Positions 7,057 through 16,503 are shown, numbered from the stretch's first letter. The stretch: DNA of 44,611 nucleotides from an uncultured Lachnospiraceae bacterium (GCA_949893755.1 CATLCV010000015.1:1-44611); one strand, 5' to 3'. Numbers and translations: made by a program. The notes: generated by a model from the letters alone, not told the origin.

Positions 7057-8658
7057 TTGGGAAAAATATTTAATGTGAGTGCAGACTGCAAGCCGAATCT
7101 TCATTATATGGTTGACATCAGTGGACTGCTCAAGAGTATAAAAGAATTTATAGACAGAGGCGAGTATTTTACAATCAACCGTGCAAGACAGTATGGAAAA
7201 ACGACAACATTACGGGCATTGAAAAAATATCTGCAGGGAGAATATGCTGTAGTCAGCCTGGATTTTCAAAAGCTGGGTGCCAATTCCTTTGAAAATGAAA
7301 ATACATTTTCCATTACATTTGCCAGATTTTTTTTGAATACGCTTGAACGGGGAAAGTTTGGGGAATCCAACCGAATTAAGGACAGAATGGATGAACTGAG
7401 GGAGAGAATCAGAACGGATAAAGAAGAGTTCTCGCTTTTTGAATTGTTCCTGTGTCTGAGCAGGATCTGCGAGGCTTCTGATCAGCCTGTGGTTTTATTG
7501 ATTGATGAGGTGGACAGTGCGTCAAATAATCAGGTGTTTTTGGATTTCCTGGCGCAGCTGAGAGGGTATTATATTGACCGGGATGAAACGCCTACGTTTC
7601 AATCGGTTATATTGGCGGGAGTGTATGATATTAAGAGTTTAAAATCAAAAATACGGACAGAGGATGCGCATAAAACAAATAGTCCGTGGAACATTGCGGC
7701 GGATTTTGATTTGGATATGAGTTTGCCGGAAGAGGGAATTGCCGGAATGTTGAAGGATTATGAGCGAGATTTTTACACAGGTATGAATACAGAAGAACTG
7801 GCAGCATTGATTTATGAGTATACATCCGGTTATCCATTTCTTGTATCCCGAATCTGTAAACTGATGGATGAAAAGATTGCGGGAAGCCAAAAGTTTCCGG
7901 ATAAAAAATCAGCCTGGACAAAGGAAGGATTTCTAGCGGCGGTGCGGATTTTGTTAATGGAAGAAAATACATTATTTGAATCCCTTGATAATAAGCTGAT
8001 CGAGTATCCGGAGCTAAAGCAGATGCTGCAGGATCTCCTTTTGAAAGGACGAATGATTGAATACGTACCGGGGGATGTAGGGATACGAATGGCAATCATG
8101 TTTGGTTTCATCACTCTGGACCAGGGAACTGCCGTTGTCTCCAACCGTATTTTTGAGACACGTCTGTACAATGGATTTCTTGCGGAAAAAGCACGGCATA
8201 TGGAGATATCACAGATTGCCGCGGATGAAAAGAACCAGTTTATTGTGAATGGGCAATTGGACATGGATTTGATAATACAAAAATTTGTCAGTCACTATAC
8301 GGAGCTTTTTGCAGAGCACAATGAAAAATTTCTGGAGGACAACGGACGCTGTATTTTTCTGCTTTATATGAAGCCGATCATTAACGGGAAAGGCAATTAT
8401 TATATTGAGGCAAGAACAAGGACAAATCGGCGGACGGATCTGATCATTGATTTCTGCGGGCAGCAGGAAATCGTAGAACTCAAGCTCTGGCATGGTAATG
8501 AATATAACAATCGCGGGGAAAAACAGCTGGCAGATTACCTGGAATCCTATCATTTGAAGCGGGGGTATATGGTCAGCTTTAACTTCAATAAGAAAAAAGA
8601 GGTGGGAGTGAAAAAAGTCGTAATGGGTGACAAGGTGTTGATCGAGGCTATTGTCTGA
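7057..8658 (+). CDS. AAA-ATPase-like / PD-(D/E)xK nuclease-like fusion
   Basis: Protein of 533 residues. The start is a TTG with AGGGAGGG just upstream; no ATG in frame fits. The N-terminal AAA-ATPase-like domain has a variant P-loop, RARQYGKTT (residues 42-50), and Walker B VVLLIDEVDSA (145-155). The C-terminal segment has RTDLIIDF followed by EIVELKLW (D461, E474, K476), the signature of a PD-(D/E)xK nuclease-like domain. This two-domain family is multicopy in many gut anaerobes; its role is not established, and defence or mobile-element functions have been suggested. By eye the gene is AT-richer, with different codon choice from its neighbours, suggesting acquisition. It stands alone between unrelated genes. 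Confidence 0.8.
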   Translation: MGKIFNVSADCKPNLHYMVDISGLLKSIKEFIDRGEYFTINRARQYGKTTTLRALKKYLQGEYAVVSLDFQKLGANSFENENTFSITFARFFLNTLERGKFGESNRIKDRMDELRERIRTDKEEFSLFELFLCLSRICEASDQPVVLLIDEVDSASNNQVFLDFLAQLRGYYIDRDETPTFQSVILAGVYDIKSLKSKIRTEDAHKTNSPWNIAADFDLDMSLPEEGIAGMLKDYERDFYTGMNTEELAALIYEYTSGYPFLVSRICKLMDEKIAGSQKFPDKKSAWTKEGFLAAVRILLMEENTLFESLDNKLIEYPELKQMLQDLLLKGRMIEYVPGDVGIRMAIMFGFITLDQGTAVVSNRIFETRLYNGFLAEKARHMEISQIAADEKNQFIVNGQLDMDLIIQKFVSHYTELFAEHNEKFLEDNGRCIFLLYMKPIINGKGNYYIEARTRTNRRTDLIIDFCGQQEIVELKLWHGNEYNNRGEKQLADYLESYHLKRGYMVSFNFNKKKEVGVKKVVMGDKVLIEAIV

Positions 8659-8679
8659 CTGATAGAAATGAAAGAATAC

Positions 8680-8778
8680 GGGGCTGCCAGGAACTGGCTG
8701 GTTTCCCACAATATATACTGTAACTGATTCACTATTACAGCAAGATATTGCGCGGAAATGTCATTTCCTGACAGCCCC
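8680..8778. repeat. Spaced inverted repeat downstream of AAA-ATPase gene
   Basis: GGGGCTGCCAGGA at 8680-8692 pairs with TCCTGACAGCCCC at 8766-8778 (12 of 13 positions), enclosing about 73 bp. There is no T-run after it, so it is not a classic terminator. It could be a structured RNA, an attenuator for the downstream gene, or the ends of a small element. Confidence 0.5.
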
Positions 8779-8917
8779 CTTACAACATTTGCCGTTAAGC
8801 CGATATTTATAATAGAGGATCATACAGCATGAACCTTTATAAGCGTGAAAAAGTGTGTTCCGGATCTGGTAAAAAAAGCGCGTCCGGAAATTAATTGATA
8901 AGGAATGAGGGAATTAG

Positions 8918-10552
8918 ATGGCAGGTGTAAAAGAAGTAGGCGCGAATCCCACGGCTTCCACCCCTCCCATGTCGGCCTCCGATGCAGCGGCGGCAGGCAG
9001 GATGGCAAGGAAAAACGCGGAGCTGGAGGCAGGCCAGGTGATGGTCGCCCAGGCGGCAAGACAGGCGGCCGAGGCAAAGGAAAACCTGGAAAGGGAGCGT
9101 GCGGAACAGGAGAATGAATATGAGCGGGAGGACCAGAACGAGAAGCGGGACACGTCTGAGCTTTCCAAGCAGAGCAAATGGTTCGGCATAGACGGAAAGC
9201 TTCTGGAAAACGGGGATATCAAGTGGATCCTGGAAATGGAGCAGGAGCTTCTGGAGGCCCTTTTGAAATGGATGCCTTCCGGAAACGGGGATGTCGCAAA
9301 GCAGTTTGACGAGCTGTCACGTCTGTATCTGGCCCTTTTAGAAGCCATCCTGACCCATACGATGGGAGAGGAGCAGGCGGCTCAGATTGCCAGATTGGAT
9401 GAGATCCTGGCTCAGAAGCTGACCCTTTTGATGGACACAGACTTAAAGGATCTGATGGATCTGCTGAAAGAGACCGGGCAGACAGAGACTCTGCAGAATG
9501 TAAAATCCAGTATCTATAAGCAGACCACCGGAACCTCCATTTCCGCCAGGGCGGCAGACCAGTTTTATGCAAAGGGAAAGCCGGCAGGATCAGGCAATCT
9601 GCGGTATTTCATGCCGGAATCCAGGGGAAGCGGGGTGACGGAGAGGGCCGGGTCAAGGGGCATTTCCACGGCCGCCGCATTTTCCTCCTCCGGGTCGGAG
9701 GAAGGGTCGATCTACAAGCTGACGGAGGGGAGAAATGTCCGGCTCAACCAGGCATTTGACGCCAGCAGAAAATCCGGCGAGATGCAGATGAGCCAACGGA
9801 ATCAGGCATTGAGCGGCAGCAGGGGAGGAAGCTCTGCGAGTGCCAGTATCGCAGGCGGAAGGAGTGCATTTACAGGAAATGACCTGGCAAGGGCCAACCG
9901 GTTCGCCGCCCATATCAACGGCAGCGGCAATCTGTTAAACCATTCAGGCATCAGCGCGAAGAATGATGAGGTGGTGGGATACCTTGCGGCCATTACCTCT
10001 ATCAAGGGGGAGATGTTCGCGGCCTCCTCCGGCAGGCAGAACGCAATGAACGTCCCCATGAAGAACGCCCTCAATCAGATGGTGGATTATTACCTGAGCC
10101 GCAAAGGGGTGTATAAGGTGTACGATTATACCACCAACGTGTATGACAGGACCCACAGCTCTCAGAGGGCTTTGGAGGAAGGGCTGGAATACGCCTACCG
10201 GCTGTTCCAGGAAAAAAAGGAGAACACGGAGGCACAGAAGCAGGCGGCCTATCTGGAGCAGGCCGGTTTTTTTCAGAATGTGCTGAAAAACCAGAGCATG
10301 CAGGCGGACCTGCTGCGGGGAATGCGGCTTCTGGAGGACAATTGGAGGGCGTTCCTGAAATCCATCGGGGAGAACGAGAAAAAAGGGATCGCCCTGAAAA
10401 TGCAGAAGCACAGCCCATGGGGGATCCTCTTAGAGCCGGGAGAGCACCGAAGCCTTTTCCGGGGAAAATCCTCGAAGCTTCTTCTTACAGAAGCGATTGT
10501 CATAGCGGTGCTGATTGTGGTGTATCTGTGCTATCGGATGATTGTGGGGTAA
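8918..10552 (+). CDS. Large coiled-coil, C-terminally anchored protein, function unknown
   Basis: Protein of 544 residues with no recognised domain. The N-terminus (1-85) is Ala/Glu-rich and predicted coiled coil. Residues 90-200 are helical and Leu-rich, 215-330 are Ser/Gly/Ala-rich and probably disordered, and 340-500 are helical again. The last 24 residues form one hydrophobic segment (LLLTEAIVIAVLIVVYLCY) ending four residues before the stop, so the protein looks tail-anchored with its bulk in the cytoplasm. ATG is preceded by GAGGGA. It is monocistronic, with a hairpin terminator just after the stop. No signal peptide. It could be an envelope or cell-organisation protein; nothing stronger is supported. 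Confidence 0.7.
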   Translation: MAGVKEVGANPTASTPPMSASDAAAAGRMARKNAELEAGQVMVAQAARQAAEAKENLERERAEQENEYEREDQNEKRDTSELSKQSKWFGIDGKLLENGDIKWILEMEQELLEALLKWMPSGNGDVAKQFDELSRLYLALLEAILTHTMGEEQAAQIARLDEILAQKLTLLMDTDLKDLMDLLKETGQTETLQNVKSSIYKQTTGTSISARAADQFYAKGKPAGSGNLRYFMPESRGSGVTERAGSRGISTAAAFSSSGSEEGSIYKLTEGRNVRLNQAFDASRKSGEMQMSQRNQALSGSRGGSSASASIAGGRSAFTGNDLARANRFAAHINGSGNLLNHSGISAKNDEVVGYLAAITSIKGEMFAASSGRQNAMNVPMKNALNQMVDYYLSRKGVYKVYDYTTNVYDRTHSSQRALEEGLEYAYRLFQEKKENTEAQKQAAYLEQAGFFQNVLKNQSMQADLLRGMRLLEDNWRAFLKSIGENEKKGIALKMQKHSPWGILLEPGEHRSLFRGKSSKLLLTEAIVIAVLIVVYLCYRMIVG

Positions 10553-10566
10553 AGAAAGGGACATAT

Positions 10567-10620
10567 GTTCCACCTGTATGGCTGTAATCCAAATTGGATT
10601 GGCAATCGTGCAGGTGGAAC
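10567..10620. terminator. Hairpin between convergent genes, likely bidirectional terminator
   Basis: Perfect 10-bp arms, GTTCCACCTG (10567-10576) and CAGGTGGAAC (10611-10620), enclose a second palindrome AATCCAAATTGGATT. ATTTTTGC follows on the plus strand. It lies 14 bp after the stop of the plus-strand gene and 54 bp before the end of the minus-strand peptidase gene. Confidence 0.75.
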
Positions 10621-10673
10621 ATTTTTGCAAAAGGTAGAGGAGACTGTTCCATTGCAGTGCCGGAAATGTCGAA

Positions 10674-11813
10674 TCAGCAATACTGCAGTACCGTTGCCAG
10701 AGCAAGCTGCTGTCCGGCGACCATGCTTTTCTTTTCAATCCATTCCTCATAGGTGTGGGCTCCCCCGCCGGCAACCGTTCCCAGAGTGACCGCCGGGATT
10801 CCGAGGGATAACGGAATATTGGCGTCGGTAGAACCACTCTGGATCTGGGCGGGCGCTCCGGTATAATGCTGGATCAGCCCGCTTTGTCTGCGGATCAGAT
10901 CCTTCATCTTGTCCTGCGGGAGATCTTCGCTGCTGCATGGCCGGATCCCCAAAAGTGTTGTATCTATTTCTACCTCACCGGATCTGTGTGATTCCAGGAT
11001 TTCATAGAACTGCTGTTCCATAGTCTGCAGGGAGTCTTTCTGGTCTGAACGGAATTCATAATACATGCTGGCGCTTTGCGGAATCGTGTTTACCGAAGTC
11101 CCGCCCTCAAATCGGCCTACGTTGTATGTGGCCGTTCCTGTTTTGGGAAGAGGCTGCCCATATAACTCCTGAACGATACCAGAAAGAACCTGTATTGCGT
11201 TTTCCCGCCCAAAATCATGAAACGAATGGCCGCCGCGGGTCCGGACTTCGATCCTGTACCGATGAGAGCCGACCACGGTTTGAAACAGATCCCCCAGATA
11301 GAGGTCAAAGGAAATCATTTCCGCAATATCAGGGTGCTGCTGAAAGATCGTTTTCGAACCCTTTAGATTCCCCAACCCCTCCTCACAGGTATTTGCGGCA
11401 AAAAGCAGGCCGTACTTCGTATCCTTCGGCGGATACATGAGCAGATATTTGACGCACATCAGCAGATTGACCAGATTTGCAGTGTCGTCCCCGATTCCGG
11501 GGGCTTTCAGGTAACGTTCGTCTTCCTTCACCGGAATCTGCCCTATTTCAGGAAAAACCACATCCATATGGGCCAGGAAGGCAGCGACCGGTCTGCCAGA
11601 AGAACATCGAAAAGGAAAAATGACGTTTCCTGTCTCATCGATGTAAGCATTTTCTGCGCCCTGTCTCTTGAGCCATTCCAGGCAGAACATGGCCCGCTGG
11701 TCTTCCTGAAATGTGGGCGCGCCGATCGCGGCCAGCTCCTTTAACAGCAAAAGCGTTTCTTCCTGATGGCGTATTACAAGTTCTTTGAGTTTGGGATATT
11801 CTTTGATCTCCAA
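10674..11813 (-). CDS. M20-family metallopeptidase (PepT/dipeptidase-like)
   Basis: Protein of 379 residues from a TTG start at 11813 that has AAGGAG ten bases upstream. The open frame reaches 11885, but no ribosome site supports the longer form. M20 motifs are in order: LAHMDVVFP (His82, Asp84), GIGDDTAN (bridging Asp near 109), NTCEEGLGN (general base and metal Glu, 144-145), the dimerisation-domain HSFHDFG, and GAHTYEEW at the C-terminus. These are cytosolic di-zinc aminopeptidases or amidohydrolases releasing amino acids from short peptides or N-acyl amino acids. The gene follows the flavin oxidoreductase operon on the same strand after a hairpin, so it could be a read-through gene or have its own promoter. 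Confidence 0.85.
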   Translation of the reverse strand: MEIKEYPKLKELVIRHQEETLLLLKELAAIGAPTFQEDQRAMFCLEWLKRQGAENAYIDETGNVIFPFRCSSGRPVAAFLAHMDVVFPEIGQIPVKEDERYLKAPGIGDDTANLVNLLMCVKYLLMYPPKDTKYGLLFAANTCEEGLGNLKGSKTIFQQHPDIAEMISFDLYLGDLFQTVVGSHRYRIEVRTRGGHSFHDFGRENAIQVLSGIVQELYGQPLPKTGTATYNVGRFEGGTSVNTIPQSASMYYEFRSDQKDSLQTMEQQFYEILESHRSGEVEIDTTLLGIRPCSSEDLPQDKMKDLIRRQSGLIQHYTGAPAQIQSGSTDANIPLSLGIPAVTLGTVAGGGAHTYEEWIEKKSMVAGQQLALATVLQYC

Positions 11814-11860
11814 AGGTGTTTCACTCCTTTCTTCGGCCGTTTGTGGAGGACGGCAGGCAT

Positions 11861-11898
11861 AGGCCGCATTTGGTGTTGATAACAACTAAATGCGGCCT
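11861..11898 (-). terminator. Hairpin after flavin oxidoreductase operon
   Basis: AGGCCGCATTT (11861-11871) and AAATGCGGCCT (11888-11898) form perfect 11-bp arms with a 16-nt inner region that itself contains GTTG/CAAC. It lies 32 bp after the oxidoreductase stop and about 50 bp before the peptidase start. It lacks a U-run, so it may be a partial terminator or a 5' leader structure for the peptidase. Confidence 0.5.
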
Positions 11899-11929
11899 GT
11901 TGCCACATAAGACATTTTAAAATCACATC

Positions 11930-13852
11930 CTACAGCGCCATGGCCGCCGCTGTTCCATCTGCAACCGCCTGCAGCGCCTGGCCTGCTTCCTTCGCATCGC
12001 CCACTGCGTAAATTTCCTTCCCGCAGTCCTTGAGCGCTTCATACAGTCCGGTGTCCGGCCTGGAACCCACAGCAAATACGATCTTTGTGAACCCGGATAC
12101 CTTTTTTTCCTGGCCCGCAGCTTCCAATGTCACGGTATCTCCCGATATACATTTCAGTTTCGTTTCCGTCATCATAGTCACACCGATCTTTTTCAGCCTT
12201 CCCATGGCCGCAACCAGATTGCCGGGCGCCATGCCTTCGCCCATAGTATTTTTCATCTCAATGACAGTAAGCGACAGATCCCCTTTCTTTACGGAATCCA
12301 GATACTCGGCCGTCTCCAGGCCCACCATGCCGCCGCCGACGATGAGCACCTTGCCTTCCGGAATTACCGTCTCGCCTTGCAGGATCTGATGTGCGGTACA
12401 GATATTTTCCCCTTCTTTCAACGACATAGGGTGGGATCCGTTGGCAAGGATCACCGCGTCAAAACCGCTCTCCCGGATTTCCTCCGCGCTTACCGCATGC
12501 CCCCGTTCTACGTTCACATGCAGACGCGAAAGCTCCTTCTCCAGATACTGTATCCATTTCAGCAGGGACGATTTGTGCGGCGGGATCGCTGCCAGCAAAA
12601 TCTGACCGCCCAGCTTTTCTTCTTTTTCATACAGCGTCACATCCTCGCCCCTGAGAGCCGCCATCCTTGCTGCGGCCATTCCGCCGATGCCGCCGCCAAC
12701 GACTGCCACTTTCTTCAGGGGTTCTGCCGGTAGGACCGCCAGTTTTGTCTCTTTTCCTAAAAACGGATTGATCACGCAGGAGGCCGGACGGCGCTTGTTC
12801 TGCTCACCCACGCAGCCTACCAGACATCCGGCACAGGGAGCGATCTCCTCTGTGCGTCCTTCCCGGATCTTGTTGACAAATTCCGGATCTGCAAGCAGCA
12901 CCCTGCCCAGCACGATCCCGTCTGCCTTGCCGTCTTCCAGGAGGGACTGTGCAAGCTCCGGCGTATTGATCTTTCCGACCACGATCACGGGAACCGTGCT
13001 GACGGATTTGATCCGGACAGCCTCCTCCACATTTGCGCCTGCCTCTTCCCCGTGGGACGGCATGATCTTGTTTGGCACCTCGTACTGGGAGCCCCCCGAG
13101 ATCTCAAATGCGTCGATTCCATGCTCGATCAGTACAGGCACCAGCTCCATCATATCTTCAACCGTATTTCCTCCGGGCACCTTTTCGCTCCCTGACATCC
13201 TGAGGATAATGGGAAATTCTTTTCCGCATTTTGCTTTGATCGCGTCCACCACCTCCAGCAGAAGGCGGGCGCGGTTCATCAGGCTTCCCCCATATTCGTC
13301 GGTACGGGTATTTCTCAAGGGGGACAAGAACGATCCGAGCAGCATATACCCATGCGCGCAGTGCAGCTCGATCCCGTCAAAACCTGCCTGTTTTGCCTGA
13401 CAGGAAGCGTTGGCATACTGTTCGATGATGGGCGGGAGTTCCTCGATTTCCAAGGCGCGGGTATCCTGCCACATGGAATTTTTATATCCGCTGGACGACA
13501 CCGGCGTAACGCCGAAAAAGGAAGAAATGCTCTCCGGGCCCGGATGTGTGATCTGGGGAATGATCTTTGCGCCGTATGCATGGATCTTATCTGTAAATGC
13601 TTTGTATCCGGCAATGCTTTCCTCGTCTCGGAAGCATAACGTGTTGCCGAGATAAGGTGTATTCGGGTCTACAGTCGTCGCGTCCGTGATGATGCACCCG
13701 ACTCCGCCTTTGGCGCGGGCCAGCCAGTAGGCCTGCTGTTCTTCGCCGGGAACCCCGCCCGGATTCCCGTATCCCAGTGACATGGGAGCCATGAAGGTCC
13801 TGTTTTTCATGGTCATAGAACCGATTGTAAATTCACTGAATAATTTTGACAT
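11930..13852 (-). CDS. NADH:flavin oxidoreductase (OYE/dienoyl-CoA reductase type, Bai-like)
   Basis: Protein of 640 residues with the three-part layout of 2,4-dienoyl-CoA reductase and BaiCD/BaiH: an FMN TIM barrel (about 1-335) containing FDGIELHCAHGY and RTDEYGGS; a 4Fe-4S ligand set CAGCLVGC plus one further Cys (C340, C343, C347, C359); and a C-terminal FAD/NAD(P) half with VAVVGGGIGG and a second GGGMVGLE nucleotide-binding motif. It reduces C=C bonds conjugated to a carbonyl, often in CoA thioesters, with NAD(P)H. The usual Q..H.GR of the barrel is QITHPGPES here, so substrate binding may differ. It lies 15 bp downstream of the second reductase gene and is co-transcribed with the TetR gene. 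Confidence 0.9.
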   Translation of the reverse strand: MSKLFSEFTIGSMTMKNRTFMAPMSLGYGNPGGVPGEEQQAYWLARAKGGVGCIITDATTVDPNTPYLGNTLCFRDEESIAGYKAFTDKIHAYGAKIIPQITHPGPESISSFFGVTPVSSSGYKNSMWQDTRALEIEELPPIIEQYANASCQAKQAGFDGIELHCAHGYMLLGSFLSPLRNTRTDEYGGSLMNRARLLLEVVDAIKAKCGKEFPIILRMSGSEKVPGGNTVEDMMELVPVLIEHGIDAFEISGGSQYEVPNKIMPSHGEEAGANVEEAVRIKSVSTVPVIVVGKINTPELAQSLLEDGKADGIVLGRVLLADPEFVNKIREGRTEEIAPCAGCLVGCVGEQNKRRPASCVINPFLGKETKLAVLPAEPLKKVAVVGGGIGGMAAARMAALRGEDVTLYEKEEKLGGQILLAAIPPHKSSLLKWIQYLEKELSRLHVNVERGHAVSAEEIRESGFDAVILANGSHPMSLKEGENICTAHQILQGETVIPEGKVLIVGGGMVGLETAEYLDSVKKGDLSLTVIEMKNTMGEGMAPGNLVAAMGRLKKIGVTMMTETKLKCISGDTVTLEAAGQEKKVSGFTKIVFAVGSRPDTGLYEALKDCGKEIYAVGDAKEAGQALQAVADGTAAAMAL

Positions 13853-13867
13853 ATGTATCCCCCGCTT

Positions 13868-15832
13868 TCATTGGTTGATCTCTAATACTGCATGGTAAGC
13901 GTCATGGATGGCATCCAATGCCATGCCCGGAGCCTTCTTTGCATCCCCGATGACATATGCCGGAATGCCAAGCTTCTCGCAGGCATCCTGGAAAGCCGCT
14001 GTCTCCGCGGATTTTGTCCCCACTGCCATGACCACAATGTCCGCCTCGAAGGAAACCTCTTTTTCCCCCTGAAGGGCCACGACTCTGCCCGCCTCGACTG
14101 CTTTGCAGGTGGTGTCCTTGTGGACGGTGATGGGCATCTCGGAGAGTGCAAAGCTGGCTGTGATCTGGCGGAGCTGCCCCAGCTCTGTAAGCACTTCAGA
14201 TTTCATCTCTAAAATGTTCACCGTGATCCCTTTGGATGCCAGATACTGGGCGCACTCAAATCCCACCAGTCCGCCGCCGATCACGACCGCGCTCTTTCCC
14301 TGGATCTCTCTGCCGGAAAGCAGGTCATGGGATTCGATCACAGACTCGCTTTTACTCCCTGCAATGTCCGGAACAATGGGCACGGAGCCTGCGGAGATGA
14401 TGACCGCATCCGGCTTCATTTCCTCGATCAGTTCCGGTCCTGCTTCCGCATTCAGATGCACCTCGATTCCCTGATCCGCTACATTTGCCACCGCCTTTTC
14501 AGCCGCATAACTGAAATCCTTTTTTCCCGGCGCAACGCCCGCAAGGACAAACTGCCCGCCAAGGCTTCCGCTCTTTTCATAGATCACAGGCTCGTTGCCT
14601 GTCTTTTTCAGATCCAGCGCCGCCTCGATCCCGGCAATGCCGCCTCCTATGATGAGTACCTTTTTGGATTTTCTGCCCGGCTTTAAGGCTGCAGCCTTTT
14701 CCTCCAGCAGGGCCGGATTTCTCATGCAGGTAATATGCTTGATCTCCGGATTCGACAGCGAGGCAAAGAAATAGTCATAACAGCCCTGGTTGCAGCCGAT
14801 ACAATACTTGATCTCATTGAGCCGTCCGTCCTTCGCCTTATTGCAGAAGTCCGGGTCCGCAAGCTGTGCCCGCGCCATAACCACCAGATCGGCTTTGTCG
14901 TCCTTTAGAATCTGCTCCGCAAACTCCGGTGTATTGATCCTGCCGCAGGGCATGGTGATCATGCCGGTCTCTCTGCGGATCCTGGCAGCATCCTCCACAT
15001 TGAATCCCTTCGGGATATCCACAGGCGCCACCTCGTAAACCGTGGCCGCGGACACGATATTTCCTCTGGAAATATTGAGGACGTCCACACCGGCCTCTTT
15101 GGCGTCCCGGCAAAATTCAATGACATCATCCACGGTCAGGCCGCCCTCCAGCATATCGTCATGGCAGTCGATCCGCATCAGGAGCGGCATCCCCTCCGGC
15201 ATCTTTTCGCGGATCGCACGGATACATGCCAACGGGAACCGCTTTCTGTTTTCAAAGCTGCCTCCCCAGTCGTCCGTTCTGTGATTTAACCCGCCGGAGA
15301 GCATGGAATGGGGCAGATAATTGTGCGCACAGTGAAATTCCAGACAGTCGAAGCCTGCTTCCACCGCCCTTGCTGCCGCTGCTTTGAAGGCATCAATGAC
15401 GGAATACAGCCTTTCCTCCGTGATGGCCGGCACCGTATATTCCGCGGACAGGGGCATATCGTCGGGCAGAAGGATCTGTACCGTCTGATCGCTTGCAACG
15501 GCAAGACCGCCCTGCCACAATTGCAGACAGGTCTTGCCGCCTGCCTCGTGAACCGCGTCGTTGAGCCTGCGGAACCCCGGAATATACTTGTCGTCTGCGA
15601 TGGACAAAAATCCTGACGGCGCGCTTGCCGCATCTACGGAGGTCACCTCCACCGTATTCAGTCCGCAGCCTCCCTTTGCCCGGGCCGCATGGTACGCGAT
15701 CAGTTTATCCGTTACGCTTTTCCCGTCCTCGCTCTCTGTGCTTTCATGTGTTCCCATGGCGCTCATGACTACACGGTTTTTCAATTCCAGTTCCCTGAGT
15801 TTGATTGGTGAAAATAATTTTTCAAATGACAT
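13868..15832 (-). CDS. BaiH/BaiCD-like NADH:flavin oxidoreductase
   Basis: Protein of 654 residues, near the length of BaiH. The FMN barrel has LQLWQGGLAVASD and CLEFHCAHNYLPHSMLSGG, which I associate with the BaiH/BaiCD branch. Fe-S cysteines are CIGCNQGC plus C369 (C344, C347, C351). FAD and NAD(P) motifs (VLIIGGGIAGIE, VIGGGLVGFE) follow. BaiCD and BaiH reduce the C4=C5 and C1=C2 bonds of oxo-bile acids; other members act on unrelated enoates, so the substrate remains open. AGGAGG lies seven bases before the ATG. It is the first structural gene after tetR, with only a hairpin between them. No bile-acid dehydratase gene is nearby. Confidence 0.88.
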   Translation of the reverse strand: MSFEKLFSPIKLRELELKNRVVMSAMGTHESTESEDGKSVTDKLIAYHAARAKGGCGLNTVEVTSVDAASAPSGFLSIADDKYIPGFRRLNDAVHEAGGKTCLQLWQGGLAVASDQTVQILLPDDMPLSAEYTVPAITEERLYSVIDAFKAAAARAVEAGFDCLEFHCAHNYLPHSMLSGGLNHRTDDWGGSFENRKRFPLACIRAIREKMPEGMPLLMRIDCHDDMLEGGLTVDDVIEFCRDAKEAGVDVLNISRGNIVSAATVYEVAPVDIPKGFNVEDAARIRRETGMITMPCGRINTPEFAEQILKDDKADLVVMARAQLADPDFCNKAKDGRLNEIKYCIGCNQGCYDYFFASLSNPEIKHITCMRNPALLEEKAAALKPGRKSKKVLIIGGGIAGIEAALDLKKTGNEPVIYEKSGSLGGQFVLAGVAPGKKDFSYAAEKAVANVADQGIEVHLNAEAGPELIEEMKPDAVIISAGSVPIVPDIAGSKSESVIESHDLLSGREIQGKSAVVIGGGLVGFECAQYLASKGITVNILEMKSEVLTELGQLRQITASFALSEMPITVHKDTTCKAVEAGRVVALQGEKEVSFEADIVVMAVGTKSAETAAFQDACEKLGIPAYVIGDAKKAPGMALDAIHDAYHAVLEINQ

Positions 15833-15906
15833 CTTCTTTCCTCCTGTTCACTTAATGAAACGCCCGCACATTTTCATCGGCGGGCCAGTCGTCGAAAGGC
15901 TGCGCA

Positions 15907-15934
15907 GGTTGGATGATCTAAAGATCATCCAACC
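15907..15934 (-). other. Perfect hairpin overlapping tetR stop codon
   Basis: GGTTGGATGATCT and AGATCATCCAACC form 13-bp perfect arms with a 2-nt loop. The hairpin overlaps the TetR stop codon and precedes the reductase operon. No U-run follows on the minus strand, so it probably modulates read-through or mRNA stability rather than fully terminating. Confidence 0.6.
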
Positions 15935-16503
15935 GTACAGTTAGAAAACATTCCACGGAGCATCTTGGTACAGGCATTGAACGTATCCTCATTCCATAAC
16001 GACGGTTCTTCCTTCAACTTCAGGTAAATCTGGCAGGCGAAGCCATAATATGCGGTTGTCAGAAGCCAGCTCGGGCTTTCTTTAAATTCTCCGTTCTCCA
16101 TGCCCTCCAGTACAATCTTTTCAATATCCGCGTAAAATTCCTTTTTACACTGCAGGGGCATGCCGCAATAAACCGGAGAGGCCGAATACAACTGTTCGAT
16201 CATGGATTCCCTGGGGTGGCTCATGGAATAGCTGATGATATTGCGAAATCTCCGGCACAGCTTGTCCATGGCCGTCTTTTCCTGTTCCATCCCGAAATTG
16301 CAGGCGTCCACATCCATCTGATAACAATGCTGGTGTACCTCCTGGATCAACGCTGCTTTCGAGTCAAAGTAAAAATATAAGGTTGCCTTGGAGATGCCTG
16401 CCGCATTGGCAATATCCTGCATGGATGTCAGATCCAGCCCCCGCTCGCAAAACAGCGTGATGGAGGCCTCGATAATCTCATGTTTCCGTTCCGTATGGTT
16501 CAT
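15925..16503 (-). CDS. TetR/AcrR-family transcriptional regulator
   Basis: Protein of 192 residues. The N-terminal helix-turn-helix (about 10-56) has the family signature ITLFCERGLDLTSMQDIANAAGISKATLYFYFDSK in two adjoining parts. The C-terminal ligand-binding domain is unassigned. It is the first gene of an operon with two flavin oxidoreductases and has a palindromic operator in its own leader (16517-16534), so it most likely represses itself and the reductases until a ligand, perhaps their substrate, binds. That role is inferred from layout. Confidence 0.9.
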   Translation of the reverse strand: MNHTERKHEIIEASITLFCERGLDLTSMQDIANAAGISKATLYFYFDSKAALIQEVHQHCYQMDVDACNFGMEQEKTAMDKLCRRFRNIISYSMSHPRESMIEQLYSASPVYCGMPLQCKKEFYADIEKIVLEGMENGEFKESPSWLLTTAYYGFACQIYLKLKEEPSLWNEDTFNACTKMLRGMFSNCTVG

